DNA of 64,000 bases. Source: Corynebacterium jeikeium. Lineage in GTDB: Bacteria > Actinomycetota > Actinomycetes > Mycobacteriales > Mycobacteriaceae. This document shows positions 8,704 to 17,244 of this stretch, piece after piece. A program made the translations under genes and the position numbers. The stretch covers positions 124,001 through 188,000 of the forward strand of contig NZ_CP063195.1 of the NCBI RefSeq assembly GCF_028609885.1, given 5' to 3'. The notes below the pieces were generated by a model. It worked only from the letters and a program-made list of their open reading frames with translations. It searched no databases and was not told the origin of the DNA. The number at the start of each line of letters is the position of its first letter. The first letter of the stretch is position 1.

Positions 8704-8723
8704 TAGCCGCTGGTTAGCGGCTA
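8704..8723. terminator. Hairpin between convergent genes
   Basis: TAGCCGCT/AGCGGCTA perfect 8-bp stem with a 4-base loop, directly after the DUF5926 stop and 19 bp before the end of the convergent LCP gene. There is no U-run, so termination function is uncertain. Confidence 0.45.
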
Positions 8724-8741
8724 GCCCTGACTAGCCTCTCG

Positions 8742-10085
8742 CTAACGCAGCTTCGCGAACATCTCCTCTGCGCCGGCATCGTCCCACAGTGCGACGTTGC
8801 CGGCGTAAGTGTCTTCGTAGCCCGCGATGGGCACAGTCTCCTGCTTTGCACCACCGGCCATGGCCAGCCCCAACGAGGCGAGGTTCCACACGTGGTCGTC
8901 CTCGTTGACTGTCATGTTGGCGCTGAGGGCATCGGCGACCTTCAGGTTTTTAAACGGGTTCAACAGGGTGCCGGGGGACTTGATTTTCTTGGACAGCGCG
9001 GCCAGGAACTTGCGCTGGCGCTCCACGCGGTCCAGGTCGCCCTGGGCCGAGGTGTAGCGTGAGCGAACATAACCCAGTGCGGTCGGCCCATCCAGTTCCT
9101 GGCAGCCCGCCTGCAGGTTGATGCCTGCCATCGGATCCTCCAAGGGTTCATCCAGGCACATTTCCACGCCACCAACTGCGTCTACGACATTGGCAAAACC
9201 ACCGAAGCCGATCTCTGCGTAATGGTCTAGGTGGATGCCCGTCGCCTGCTCTACGGTCTGCTGCAGTAGCGCCGGTCCACCGATAGAAAACGCTTGGTTG
9301 AGCTTGTTCTTTCCGTTGCCGGGGATGTCGACCCAGCTGTCGCGCGGCAGCGATAGCATGGTTGCCTCCCCGCCGAAGCGGGGGATGTGTACCACCATGA
9401 TCGTGTCTGTGCGTCCCACCGAATCGTTTAGCTCTCCGGCCATGAGGCGGTCGGCATCTTCCTTGCTTAGGCCAGCGCGGGAATCCGAACCAACCAGCAG
9501 CCAGTTGGTGCCGGAGGTTCCACCCAGGCGACCGTCGTAATCCTGCAGAGCATCGGTGCGTTGCAGTTTCGTATCGATCCACACTGCCGCACCGATGCTA
9601 AAGGCCAGCACGATGACCAACAGCAGGCCTAGTGCCTTGAAGAAACCGAAGCGCTTGCGCCTCTTCGGTCGCGAGGCAGTCAGCCCACGGGGGCGCCGAG
9701 TGGAGCGCGGGGGTTCGCCTCCGCCAGAGCGAGCTCTGCCAGGACGCTCGGTGTAGCCGCCGAATTGCGGTTCGCCGAAAGGCTGCCCCGGCTGCGGTCG
9801 GTAGCCCCGGTTAGCATCAAGGCCGACATCGCGCGGCGGAATCGGCTCGGCTCGGCGGTAGCGCGGCCGTTCGGGTTGCTGCGGGATCTCGCGGCGTTGG
9901 GGTTCACTGTGCTCGGCGGGGCCGCTGTTGCTGGGAGGGATGACGCCCTTACGCACCGGCCGCCCGTAGCGGTCCAGTAGGGGCTTGCCGTGCCGATCCC
10001 GGGCGATCTCCGTACCTCCGGCGCCATCCGTTCCACCGGAATTGTTGGCGGGGCGGCGGGAGCCGAAATTATCGCGAGAATTCAT
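8742..10085 (-). CDS. LytR-CpsA-Psr (LCP) family protein, cell-wall glycopolymer ligase
   Basis: 447 residues. LCP enzymes transfer glycopolymers (arabinogalactan in mycolata) from a lipid carrier to peptidoglycan. A disordered basic/proline-rich cytoplasmic region (about residues 1-145) precedes one transmembrane helix (FGFFKALGLLLVIVLAFSIG, about 148-168) and the extracellular catalytic domain. That domain has VGSDSRAGL, GRTDTIMVVHIP, MLSLPRDSWVDIPG, NKLNQAF, DAVGGVEMCLDEPL and YVRSRYTSAQGDLDRVERQ, which supply the Arg and Asp residues that bind the pyrophosphate. The ATG at 10085 is preferred to an in-frame TTG at 10127. It lies close downstream of the CPBP protease gene on the same strand. 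Confidence 0.9.
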   Translation of the reverse strand: MNSRDNFGSRRPANNSGGTDGAGGTEIARDRHGKPLLDRYGRPVRKGVIPPSNSGPAEHSEPQRREIPQQPERPRYRRAEPIPPRDVGLDANRGYRPQPGQPFGEPQFGGYTERPGRARSGGGEPPRSTRRPRGLTASRPKRRKRFGFFKALGLLLVIVLAFSIGAAVWIDTKLQRTDALQDYDGRLGGTSGTNWLLVGSDSRAGLSKEDADRLMAGELNDSVGRTDTIMVVHIPRFGGEATMLSLPRDSWVDIPGNGKNKLNQAFSIGGPALLQQTVEQATGIHLDHYAEIGFGGFANVVDAVGGVEMCLDEPLEDPMAGINLQAGCQELDGPTALGYVRSRYTSAQGDLDRVERQRKFLAALSKKIKSPGTLLNPFKNLKVADALSANMTVNEDDHVWNLASLGLAMAGGAKQETVPIAGYEDTYAGNVALWDDAGAEEMFAKLR

Positions 10086-10145
10086 GGGGACAATAATAAC
10101 GGGTTCCGGGGACAGCACTCGTGTCAATGCAGTGGCAAAGCAGTA

Positions 10146-10880
10146 CTAGAACAGCACGGCGTAGCCGACGAAAGCGAAGGTATCGATCAGGCCGTGGCCG
10201 ATCACGAGGGGCCAGATCCGCCCGGTTCGCTTGAAGTACCACAGGTAGATAACCCCCATGATGATGTTGCCCAGCCCGGCGGAATACCCCTGGTAGAGGT
10301 GGTAACTACCGCGAAGCAGAGAGCTGGCGGCGAACACCCAAGCCCAGCTAATACGCAGCTGCCGCAAGCGGGTGCTGAGCCAAGCCACGACAACCAATTC
10401 CTCAGCGAATCCATTGGCCCAGGAGTTCACTATCAGCAACGGGATCCGCCACCAGGATTCGTCCAAGCCCGTTGGCACTACCTGCTTCGAAAGCCCTAAA
10501 TGTACCGCGCCGAAGTAAAACGCCAGCCCCGGCAGCCCGATAATCGCGGCCAGCCCTGCCCCATGCAGCCAATCACGGCTTCGCAGTCGCCAAGTGTGCA
10601 CCAACGCCGGAGTGGGCAAGTGTCGCAACAGCAGGAATATCGCCAATCCGCCCCAGGCGAAAAGCACGCCGCTGGAGAGCAGTTGCAGTAGCGGATCCAA
10701 CCACGGCAGCACCGATTGTGTTTGGTTGAGCGTGGCCTTCTGCTCATTGAGCGCCTCCGGGCTAACGGTTGCCTCCACCAGTCGGGCGATGGCGCGTAAC
10801 CCAGAGGTGCCGAAGGTGATGCTCAGGACGAGCAGCAACTCCCACCGCAGTGCTGTGCGGTTATCGGCGCTAGTGCTCAT
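10146..10880 (-). CDS. CPBP-family intramembrane glutamic endopeptidase
   Basis: 244 residues with about six hydrophobic segments. The CPBP (CAAX protease/bacteriocin-processing) signature is present: the Glu-Glu motif in NSWANGFAEELVVVAWL followed by an Arg, then SSLLRGSYHLYQG and VIGHGLIDTFAFV with the conserved His residues. These membrane proteases process unknown substrates in actinobacteria. The ATG at 10880 (MSTSADNRTALRWE) is chosen over an upstream in-frame codon, because the extension would translate the His-codon repeat of the neighbour in another frame. It overlaps the end of the amidase gene by 11 bp, so the two are coupled. Confidence 0.85.
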   Translation of the reverse strand: MSTSADNRTALRWELLLVLSITFGTSGLRAIARLVEATVSPEALNEQKATLNQTQSVLPWLDPLLQLLSSGVLFAWGGLAIFLLLRHLPTPALVHTWRLRSRDWLHGAGLAAIIGLPGLAFYFGAVHLGLSKQVVPTGLDESWWRIPLLIVNSWANGFAEELVVVAWLSTRLRQLRISWAWVFAASSLLRGSYHLYQGYSAGLGNIIMGVIYLWYFKRTGRIWPLVIGHGLIDTFAFVGYAVLF

Positions 10881-12255
10881 GGCTGTGGTTGTGGCTGTGG
10901 TTGTGACTGTGGCTGTTGTCGGGTTTGGAACGAAAATCCAAGGCTTCGATATCGCCCGGAACCGCAACGCTGAGATTTTCGACGGGCAGGCGCGAGGCGG
11001 CGTCCATAATAAAGGCGGCGAGGGAAAGCAGTGTCGCGGCGCTCGTGCGATTACCTACCGCGCCCAGCATCAGGGCGATCGGCCAGCGGCCGGGCACGCG
11101 CTCTGGGGCGACGAGCGGCAGCGTGACGGCCGCCCAGCCCGTCAGGTTCCACAGGGTGCCCCACGGGGTCCAGGCGGTTTGTGCCCAGAAGTTATCGGCG
11201 GGTTTGAGCTGCGAGAACGCACCGGGAGGTGGAGGTGCGCAGGCGAGCGTCGGTGTGGCGATCACGTCGAAATGCGGCCAAGCCCGTTGTGGGTCTAGCC
11301 CGACTATTTGTTGTTCTAATTGTTGACGCCGCCATTTCGGCACCTGGCGGCCTTCCTCCCGCAGCCATGAAGTGATGGGCGACAGCGTGCCCGGCAGGTC
11401 CGCGCAGCGGGAGGCAATGAGGTCGCGGAAGAGTTGGAAAGTGGCCGGCGAATAGGGGGCGGGCGCCTGGCTTACGGATTCTACGAGCGGGTGCGTGGTG
11501 GCCAGCGCCGTGGCCGCGGCAGTGGCGGCGGCAATCTCCGGGGAGACGACGCTGCGGGTGTGGAAGGGCTGGTTGGTGTAGCCGATGCGTAGAGGCTGTT
11601 GCGGTTGAGTGGGCTCCAGGTGCAGCGTGTCCGTATCCGGCGCGGGTAGACCGTAAGCGCGGGCGGTGGTGGGAAGGTCGGAAGCGATAAATCCCTGGGC
11701 GACCGGCGTAAAAGAGCCGAACCGATGGTTGTGGGCGGGCTTCAACGCCGCGAGGCCGCAGCACGCCGCAGGAATGCGTATTGAGCCGCCGCCGTCGGTG
11801 GCGTGGGCGATGTTCACCAGGCCGCGGGCGACGGCCGTGGCGGCCCCGCCGGAGGAACCGCCGACCATCATCGCGGAGTTCAACGGGTTGACGGGCTGGG
11901 GCATGCCGACGGGCTCGGTATAGGCGGTAGTACCGTACTCCGCGGAGGAAGACGCGCCGACAAGCGTGGCGCCGCTGACCAGCAGGCGGTGGGCGGCCGT
12001 GTCGTGGTAGTTAGCTACGAAGCTGTGGTGGACCGAACCCATCGTCGTCACCTCGCCCGCCACCTGCTGAAGATCCTTGATCAGCACCTCCTCGCCGCCG
12101 AGAGGAAGGTCCGGGTGACTGCGCAGGAAGTCGTAACTGTGGGGGTTGTCGTAGACGCGGGCGACGCCCAATTGTGCATTGCTTAGACCCGTATCGCGCC
12201 GGGCGCGGGCGAGGCGAGCAGCGAAAGTACTGGACTGGTCGGGCGTGCGGTTCAT
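10870..12255 (-). CDS. Amidase-signature family hydrolase with His-rich tail
   Basis: 461 residues. Amidase-signature enzymes hydrolyse C-N bonds with a Ser-cisSer-Lys triad. The likely residues are Lys60 (EEVLIKDLQQ), Ser134 (MMVGGSSGGAATAVARG) and Ser158 (ATDGGGSIRIPAACCGLAALKP). No signal peptide is seen. The substrate cannot be assigned and it is not obviously GatA. The C-terminus is SHSHNHSHNHSHEH, an alternating His tail of possible metal-binding character. It is encoded by a repetitive stretch that also carries the start of the next gene. The ATG at 12255 is preferred to a TTG at 12264. It is divergent from pheA across a short intergenic region holding a 10-bp tandem array. Confidence 0.85.
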   Translation of the reverse strand: MNRTPDQSSTFAARLARARRDTGLSNAQLGVARVYDNPHSYDFLRSHPDLPLGGEEVLIKDLQQVAGEVTTMGSVHHSFVANYHDTAAHRLLVSGATLVGASSSAEYGTTAYTEPVGMPQPVNPLNSAMMVGGSSGGAATAVARGLVNIAHATDGGGSIRIPAACCGLAALKPAHNHRFGSFTPVAQGFIASDLPTTARAYGLPAPDTDTLHLEPTQPQQPLRIGYTNQPFHTRSVVSPEIAAATAAATALATTHPLVESVSQAPAPYSPATFQLFRDLIASRCADLPGTLSPITSWLREEGRQVPKWRRQQLEQQIVGLDPQRAWPHFDVIATPTLACAPPPPGAFSQLKPADNFWAQTAWTPWGTLWNLTGWAAVTLPLVAPERVPGRWPIALMLGAVGNRTSAATLLSLAAFIMDAASRLPVENLSVAVPGDIEALDFRSKPDNSHSHNHSHNHSHEH

Positions 12256-12300
12256 TGCCCCCAAGGATATACCTAGGGTGGAGCTGGGAGACGTCTTCTC

Positions 12301-12340
12301 CGGGAAACGCAGGGAAACTCAGGGAAACGCAGGGAATTGC
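12301..12340. repeat. 10-bp tandem array (4 units)
   Basis: Four units of exactly 10 bp, consensus AGGGAAACGC, lie in the divergent amidase-pheA intergenic region. One unit per helical turn places the same face repeatedly. Confidence 0.65.
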
Positions 12341-12378
12341 GAGGAATCGGTGGTCGGGTTCTCCACTAGACTGGCTGC

Positions 12379-13401
12379 ATGAGTGGTTGCATGAGTAAAT
12401 CTTCTGGGCATGATGCCTCTGGACGCGTCGCATTCCTCGGCCCCGAAGGAACCTTCACCGAAGAGGCACTGAAGCAGTTCAAGCAGCTCGGCGCGGTGCC
12501 GGAGGAAGCCACCGAGATTCCCGTCACCTCCCCACGGATGGCGCTGGACATGGTGCGTGACGGCGAGGCCGACTACGCCTGCGTGGCGCTGGAAAGCTCC
12601 GTTGACGGGCCGGTCTCGCAAACGGAAGACGCTCTGACCTACGGCAAGCCACTGCAGATCTACCGCGAGGTACTAGTCCCAGTGGTGTTCTCCATCCTGG
12701 TGCGCCCCGGCACCAAGCTGGAGGACATCAAGACCTTGACCACTCACCCCGTGGCCGAGGCGCAAGTGCGAAACTGGGTGGCAGAGAACTTGCCGGACGC
12801 GACTTTCGTCCCCGCCTCCAGCAACGGTGCCGCCGCGGCAGCAGTGAAGGCCGGAGAGGCGGACGCTGCCGCAGCGCCGGCCCGTGCGGGGGAGATCCAC
12901 CAGCTAGAGGCCTTGGCCGAGGGGGTTGCCGACGTCGCTGGTGCTCAGACCCGCTTCATCTTGGTCGGCAACCCTGGCAAACCCCCCGAGCGCTCGGGCA
13001 ATGACCGCAGCGGAATGGTTCTCTGGCTGCCGAACGTGCCCTCCAGCCTGTTGGATGCGATCGCTGAACTGTCCACCCGCCAGGTGGACATGGCACGTAT
13101 CGGCTCCCGCCCCCGCCGCACTGGGGAAAAGGGCGAGGGCGCGGCCAATGGTAACTACGTCTTCCACATTGGCATCGTCGGCCACATCGAGGATGCCGCC
13201 GTGGCCGAAGCTCTGGCTGGCCTGTACCGCCGCGCGGAGGATGTGCGCTTCCTGGGCAGCTGGCCCTCGGCGGAAGCTCTGCCGGTCGTGGAGCCCTCCA
13301 TCACCCATCCACTGCATCGCCATGCGGACAGTGCCCCGCCGAACTACGCTGAATCCAGTAGATGGATTGAGGAACTCAAGAGCGGTCAGAGGGGTAGCTA
13401 G
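12379..13401 (+). CDS. pheA: Prephenate dehydratase
   Basis: 340 residues. It converts prephenate to phenylpyruvate in phenylalanine synthesis. The periplasmic-binding-like catalytic fold shows VAFLGPEGTFTEEAL at the start, ADYACVALESSVDGPV, THPVAEAQVRNWV, and the catalytic TRF in AGAQTRFILVGNP at about residue 191. A C-terminal ACT-like regulatory region follows (SSLLDAIAELSTRQVDMARI, YVFHIGIVGHIEDAAVAEAL). The classical ESRP allosteric motif is replaced by IGSRP. The start could also be the ATG four codons later. There are 3 bp to the next gene, so an operon with the phosphatase is likely. Confidence 0.92.
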   Translation: MSGCMSKSSGHDASGRVAFLGPEGTFTEEALKQFKQLGAVPEEATEIPVTSPRMALDMVRDGEADYACVALESSVDGPVSQTEDALTYGKPLQIYREVLVPVVFSILVRPGTKLEDIKTLTTHPVAEAQVRNWVAENLPDATFVPASSNGAAAAAVKAGEADAAAAPARAGEIHQLEALAEGVADVAGAQTRFILVGNPGKPPERSGNDRSGMVLWLPNVPSSLLDAIAELSTRQVDMARIGSRPRRTGEKGEGAANGNYVFHIGIVGHIEDAAVAEALAGLYRRAEDVRFLGSWPSAEALPVVEPSITHPLHRHADSAPPNYAESSRWIEELKSGQRGS

Positions 13402-13404
13402 GCA

Positions 13405-14229
13405 ATGGCACAATCGACACGTCTTTTCCTGGTCAGGCACGGCCAGACGACCTCCAACGCCATTCACGCCCTGGATACCGCGCTGCCAGGCGCCGACCTC
13501 ACTGATCTGGGCTGGGAGCAGGCTGCCGAGGCCGGCCACTGGCTCTCCGAGCGTACCCAGCGCCTGAAGATCGCGTCCTCGTTTGCCGCCCGCGCACAGC
13601 AAACGGCCGTGGGGCTAGCCGGCGCCTTCGGCGGGGAGATCGTTCCTGCGGGCTTTTCCCGCGGGGAATCTTTAAATGACGCCACCGCCTCCGCCCGCGC
13701 GACCGATCACATTCAAGCAGCGCTGCAGCGGCTGCCGCGGGTCTCCGAGATTCCCGCCGGGCAGTACGAGATGAAAAACGACGAGGATGCACACGAGGCC
13801 TACCACTCCATCCTGGGCACCTGGATGCTCGGCCGAGTGGACAAGGCCGTTCCTGGAGGCCTGTCCGGCGCGGAGGTGCTGCGCGAGTACCTGGCTACGC
13901 TGCTGGTCGCGCTCGCCGAGAATGAAGTGGCCAACCGGGAGGCAGTGCAGAATGGAGCCGAACCCACCGATATTGCGCTGGTCAGCCATGGTGCCGTGAT
14001 CCGTCTGGTCGCCCGCTTCCTGGGCGGGGTGGATCCGGAATGGGCATTCATGCACTACCTGGCCAACGGCAACGTCATTACCCTGCGAGTGCCAGACAAC
14101 ATTGCAGAGTTGGCTGATGTTGCAGCGGGCCGGCCTGGGGCGTCACAAAACAAGGCTGCGCGCTCCGGCGTGCTCGACAGTCTGGAGGGCTCCTTCGAAG
14201 TGCTGGGGTGGGGCGCGGCGACGCTCTAG
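13405..14229 (+). CDS. Histidine phosphatase (phosphoglycerate-mutase-like)
   Basis: 274 residues. The phosphoaccepting His is in FLVRHGQTTSNAIHALDT, with SSFAARAQQTAVGLAGAF and ALVSHGAVIRLVARFLGG supplying the second Arg and His. Lacking the mutase-specific insertions, it is best called a broad-specificity phosphatase. It starts three bases after pheA; in actinobacteria this gene commonly follows pheA. After the conserved domain comes a poorly constrained tail (AAGRPGASQNKAARSGVLDS) carrying a copy of the GGCGTCA word. A second copy lies in reverse inside the gene (SLNDATAS). It ends 4 bp into the convergent peptidase gene. Confidence 0.88.
   Translation: MAQSTRLFLVRHGQTTSNAIHALDTALPGADLTDLGWEQAAEAGHWLSERTQRLKIASSFAARAQQTAVGLAGAFGGEIVPAGFSRGESLNDATASARATDHIQAALQRLPRVSEIPAGQYEMKNDEDAHEAYHSILGTWMLGRVDKAVPGGLSGAEVLREYLATLLVALAENEVANREAVQNGAEPTDIALVSHGAVIRLVARFLGGVDPEWAFMHYLANGNVITLRVPDNIAELADVAAGRPGASQNKAARSGVLDSLEGSFEVLGWGAATL
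13665..13685 (-). repeat. GGCGTCA-A-rich word, copy 6
   Basis: Minus strand reads GGTGGCGTCATTTAAAGATTC, within the histidine phosphatase gene (encodes SLNDAT). Confidence 0.65.
14136..14154 (+). repeat. GGCGTCA-A-rich word, copy 7
   Basis: Reads GGGGCGTCACAAAACAAGG, in the unconstrained C-terminal tail of the histidine phosphatase (encodes GASQNK). Confidence 0.7.
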
Positions 14230-14576
14230 CCCCAGCCGAGCTCGTGCAGGCGGTCGTCGTCGATGCCGAAGTGGTGGCCGAGCTCGTGGATGACGGTGAT
14301 GGCGACCTGCTCGATTAGCTCTTCCTCGGTGTCGCAGATGTCCTCGAGGGCGTAGCGGTAGATCGTGATCTTGTCGGGTAGGGCAGAGGTGTACTCGGAG
14401 GTGCGTTCGGTTAGCGCGATTCCCTCGTAGAGTCCCAGGATGTCCGGGCTTTCGGGATTGTAATCCTCGGTGACGATGGCGACGTTGTTGACGTTATCCA
14501 GCAGCTCGCGGGGGATCCGCCGAAGACCGAGGTCAACGAGTTCTTCGAAGCGCTCGGGGGAAACGTCGATGGCCAT
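14226..14576 (-). CDS. Metallopeptidase family protein (zincin-like, HExxH)
   Basis: 116 residues starting at ATG 14576 (MAIDVSPERFEELVDLGLRR). The zinc motif is TVIHELGHHFGIDDDRLHELGW. HELGH supplies two His ligands and the following His/Asp positions resemble the minimal zincin-like family common in actinobacteria. The rest (VAIVTEDYNPESPDILGLYE, ITIYRYALEDICDTEEEL) matches that family too. The substrate is unknown. No signal peptide is seen. A longer in-frame reading upstream lies wholly inside the septum-formation gene and is rejected. It is 13 bp downstream of that gene and overlaps the end of the convergent phosphatase by 4 bp. Confidence 0.85.
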   Translation of the reverse strand: MAIDVSPERFEELVDLGLRRIPRELLDNVNNVAIVTEDYNPESPDILGLYEGIALTERTSEYTSALPDKITIYRYALEDICDTEEELIEQVAITVIHELGHHFGIDDDRLHELGWG

Positions 14577-14589
14577 GGGGAAAGTCTGC

Positions 14590-15681
14590 CTACGGTGCCG
14601 GGGCGGGGGTGGCGTTCGGGCTTTCGGCGGCCGGAGTACCGGCGTTGCCAGCATTGCCAGCATTGCTAGCACTGTCGGCATTGCCAGGCCTTGTATCTCG
14701 GCGTAGCGGATTGCGCTTCGGTGGGGTCTTCGGCGGGTTACCGTCGATGGTGAAGTTACTGCGTACATCGCCGGCGAGGGTGGCGAATCCACCACCGGGG
14801 CGACCGAAAGTCAAAGCACAGTTCACGGTGCGTGAGCCCGCATCCCAGGACTGGCGCTGCAGCGTGGTCCAGAACGGCGTGAGCGTGGAGTTGTATAGCG
14901 CATCGTCCCCGCCCAGGTAGTCTTGCGCGGCCTTGGTGCAGACCTTGTTCAGGAACTCGTTCTGCTTCTTCGCATCCGGCCAGGCACCGGGGAATTGTTC
15001 GCCGAGGTTTACCACGGAGGTCACCTGCCAGGCGTGCTTCTCCTCGCACGGAACTTCGTTGGTCAGATCGCCGTCCACCCGTACGCAACGGTCTTTCTCG
15101 AAGTAGCGCGACTGGTCCTGCTTAGCGGCGAAGCCAGTGGTCTCGGTGGTGCGGCCGGTAGCGTCCGGTACCATCACGCCGCACAGCATCGTGCGGTCGC
15201 CGTCGTTCCACGCGGACTGCGGGGGCAGGATCGGGGAGATGGAGTAGCGACCTTCGGGATCGAGCTTGCCCTCGAGGTACTGCATCGTCGGTCCGGTGCA
15301 TAGCTCGTTGGTCAATTCTTCTTGACGCTTCAAGTCCGGTTGCTTGGCGGATGGGCCAAACTCACTGGTGGGGTATTGGCCGAGGTCTTCGCGAGAGCTG
15401 ACTTCGAAGCGGTGGGGTTGTTCGCAATCCACGGTGGCGAAGTTGGAATTCACACCATCTTTGCCGGGATTCCAATTCACGCAGTCGCCATTGCTGGCCT
15501 GGGTGAACGTGGTGCTGTTCACGTGCTGCCCCTGCTTTTCATCAGCCGGTACCAGCGGGGTGCTGCCCTCGGGGGCGACAAAGGCGAACGCCGCAGCGCT
15601 GACGCCACCGCACAGGGCGGCGAACAGTGCGACGGTGATGCTGCGTGCTCGGCGGTGGGTTTTCGCTTCGCTGGTGGTCAT
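14590..15681 (-). CDS. Septum formation family protein
   Basis: 363 residues. There is one N-terminal transmembrane helix or uncleaved signal (ITVALFAALCGGVSAAAFAFV), then an extracytoplasmic region with two related Cys-containing modules. Each module has a GDCVNW / DRCVRV element, a cysteine before an acidic-His block (VDCEQPHRFEV, VPCEEKHAWQV) and a further Cys (ELCTG, KVCTK). This duplicated layout is that of the actinobacterial septum-formation family; its role in division is inferred from the family name. The C-terminal tail is low complexity (NAGNAGNAGTPAAESPN). The promoter region facing serS contains a strict 10-bp tandem array. Confidence 0.82.
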   Translation of the reverse strand: MTTSEAKTHRRARSITVALFAALCGGVSAAAFAFVAPEGSTPLVPADEKQGQHVNSTTFTQASNGDCVNWNPGKDGVNSNFATVDCEQPHRFEVSSREDLGQYPTSEFGPSAKQPDLKRQEELTNELCTGPTMQYLEGKLDPEGRYSISPILPPQSAWNDGDRTMLCGVMVPDATGRTTETTGFAAKQDQSRYFEKDRCVRVDGDLTNEVPCEEKHAWQVTSVVNLGEQFPGAWPDAKKQNEFLNKVCTKAAQDYLGGDDALYNSTLTPFWTTLQRQSWDAGSRTVNCALTFGRPGGGFATLAGDVRSNFTIDGNPPKTPPKRNPLRRDTRPGNADSASNAGNAGNAGTPAAESPNATPAPAP

Positions 15682-15720
15682 GGGAGCTCGCTCTAAATCT
15701 GCTTTGGGGTTTTCGGCTGT

Positions 15721-15780
15721 ATTTAACGGTATCTGACGGTAACTAACGGTATCTAACGGTTTTTGACGGTATTCGACCGT
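15721..15780. repeat. 10-bp helically phased array (6 units of TAACGGT type)
   Basis: Six consecutive units of exactly 10 bp, consensus ATCTAACGGT, sit in the divergent intergenic region between the septum-formation gene (start 15681) and serS (start 15866). The ACGGT core (last unit ACCGT) keeps the same helical face, as expected for cooperative protein binding. The last unit is degenerate. Confidence 0.75.
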
Positions 15781-15865
15781 AATTGTGAAGCCAGTCTAGT
15801 AGGGGTTGTGCCATAGGGGGAACTGGGCAGACAACTACGCGGGCGAACCGGCTAAGCTAAACACC

Positions 15866-17140
15866 ATGATTGATCTGAAGTTTCTGCGCGATAACCCCGA
15901 TGTAGCCCGTGAATCCCAGCGCACTCGTGGGGAGGACCCGGCGCTGATCGACCAGCTGCTGGAAGCCGACTCTCAGCGCCGCGAGGCCATCAGCGCCGCC
16001 GATGCGGCTCGCGCGGATCAGAAGGCATTCTCCAAGGAGATGGGGCAGAAGATGCGCTCCGCTTCCGACGAAGAGAAGCTGGCTCTGCGCGAGGAGGGCA
16101 AGCAGAAGGCCGAGGCAGTCAAGAAGCTGGAGGAGGCTCAGTCCAGCGCCGAACAGGCCGTCCACGACCTGCAGATGCAGATCTCCAACATTGTGGAGGA
16201 AGGTGCGCCGGCCGGTGGCGAGGAAGACTTCGTCACCCTCGACGTGGTGGGCGAGCCGCCGCAGTTCGACTTCGAGCCGAAGGACCACCTCGAGTTGGGC
16301 GAATCCCTGGGGCTGATCGACATGAAGCGCGGCACGAAGGTTTCCGGCGCCCGCTTCTACTTCCTCACCGGCGATGGTGCGCTGCTGCAGCTGGGCATGC
16401 TGCAGTTGGCTGCCCAGAAGGCCGTGGAGCACGGCTTTAAGCTCATGATCCCGCCGGTACTGGTGCGCCCCGAGATCATGTCCGGCACCGGTTTCCTGGG
16501 TGCTCACGCAGATGAGATCTACCACCTGGAAGAAGACGACATGTATCTGGTCGGTACCTCCGAGGTCGCGCTGGCTGGTTACCACTCCGAGGAGATCATC
16601 GACCTCTCCAATGGTCCGCTGCGCTACGCCGGCTGGTCCTCCTGCTTCCGCCGCGAGGCCGGTTCTTATGGCAAGGACACCCGCGGCATCATCCGCGTCC
16701 ACCAGTTCGACAAGGTGGAGATGTTCGTTTACTGCAAGCCCGAGGAAGCCACCGAGGTCCACCAGGAACTGCTGGCAATGGAGCGCGAAATGCTGGGGGC
16801 CATTGAGGTTCCTTACCGCGTGATCGACGTCGCCGGTGGCGACCTCGGTTCCTCGGCGGCCCGCAAGTTCGATACGGAGGCGTGGGTCCCGACTCAGCAG
16901 ACCTACCGCGAGCTGACCAGTACCTCCAACTGCACCACCTTCCAGGGCCGTCGCCTGAAGACTCGCTACCGCGACGCTGATGGCAAGGCGCAGACCGCTG
17001 CCACTCTGAACGGCACCCTGGCAACTACCCGCTGGTTGGTGGCTATTTTGGAGAACCACCAGCAGGCCGACGGTTCTGTGGTTGTGCCGAAGGCGCTGCG
17101 TCCTTTCGTCGGTAAAGATATTCTGAAGCCCAGCAATTAG
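15866..17140 (+). CDS. serS: Seryl-tRNA synthetase
   Basis: 424 residues, the usual length. It charges tRNA-Ser. The N-terminal two-helix coiled-coil arm that grips the tRNA variable loop is at about residues 30-110 (rich in K/E/A/Q). Class II motifs follow: motif 1 around [14 protein letters not shown], the [13 protein letters not shown] block, motif 2 [19 protein letters not shown], and motif 3 [19 protein letters not shown]. The ATG at 15866 ([18 protein letters not shown]) is the canonical start. An upstream in-frame ATG reads through the promoter and is rejected. Confidence 0.97.
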   Translation: MIDLKFLRDNPDVARESQRTRGEDPALIDQLLEADSQRREAISAADAARADQKAFSKEMGQKMRSASDEEKLALREEGKQKAEAVKKLEEAQSSAEQAVHDLQMQISNIVEEGAPAGGEEDFVTLDVVGEPPQFDFEPKDHLELGESLGLIDMKRGTKVSGARFYFLTGDGALLQLGMLQLAAQKAVEHGFKLMIPPVLVRPEIMSGTGFLGAHADEIYHLEEDDMYLVGTSEVALAGYHSEEIIDLSNGPLRYAGWSSCFRREAGSYGKDTRGIIRVHQFDKVEMFVYCKPEEATEVHQELLAMEREMLGAIEVPYRVIDVAGGDLGSSAARKFDTEAWVPTQQTYRELTSTSNCTTFQGRRLKTRYRDADGKAQTAATLNGTLATTRWLVAILENHQQADGSVVVPKALRPFVGKDILKPSN

Positions 17141-17244
17141 CTCAGCGAATCCGGCGCCTAAAGCGCCGACTCGGCCCAGTGCGCGACCCCCGCGTGCTGG
17201 TTGAGCCACAGTTTCCAAGGACTCAGGAGAGGTAACCGCCACCC

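Noticed and set aside
9930-9950. GGCGTCA core on the minus strand at about 9930 (also at 15597, 21481, 23169, 34338, 36857 and 62596).
   Set aside because: The core is present but the A-rich run is missing, so these are treated as chance or codon-driven and left out of the word family.
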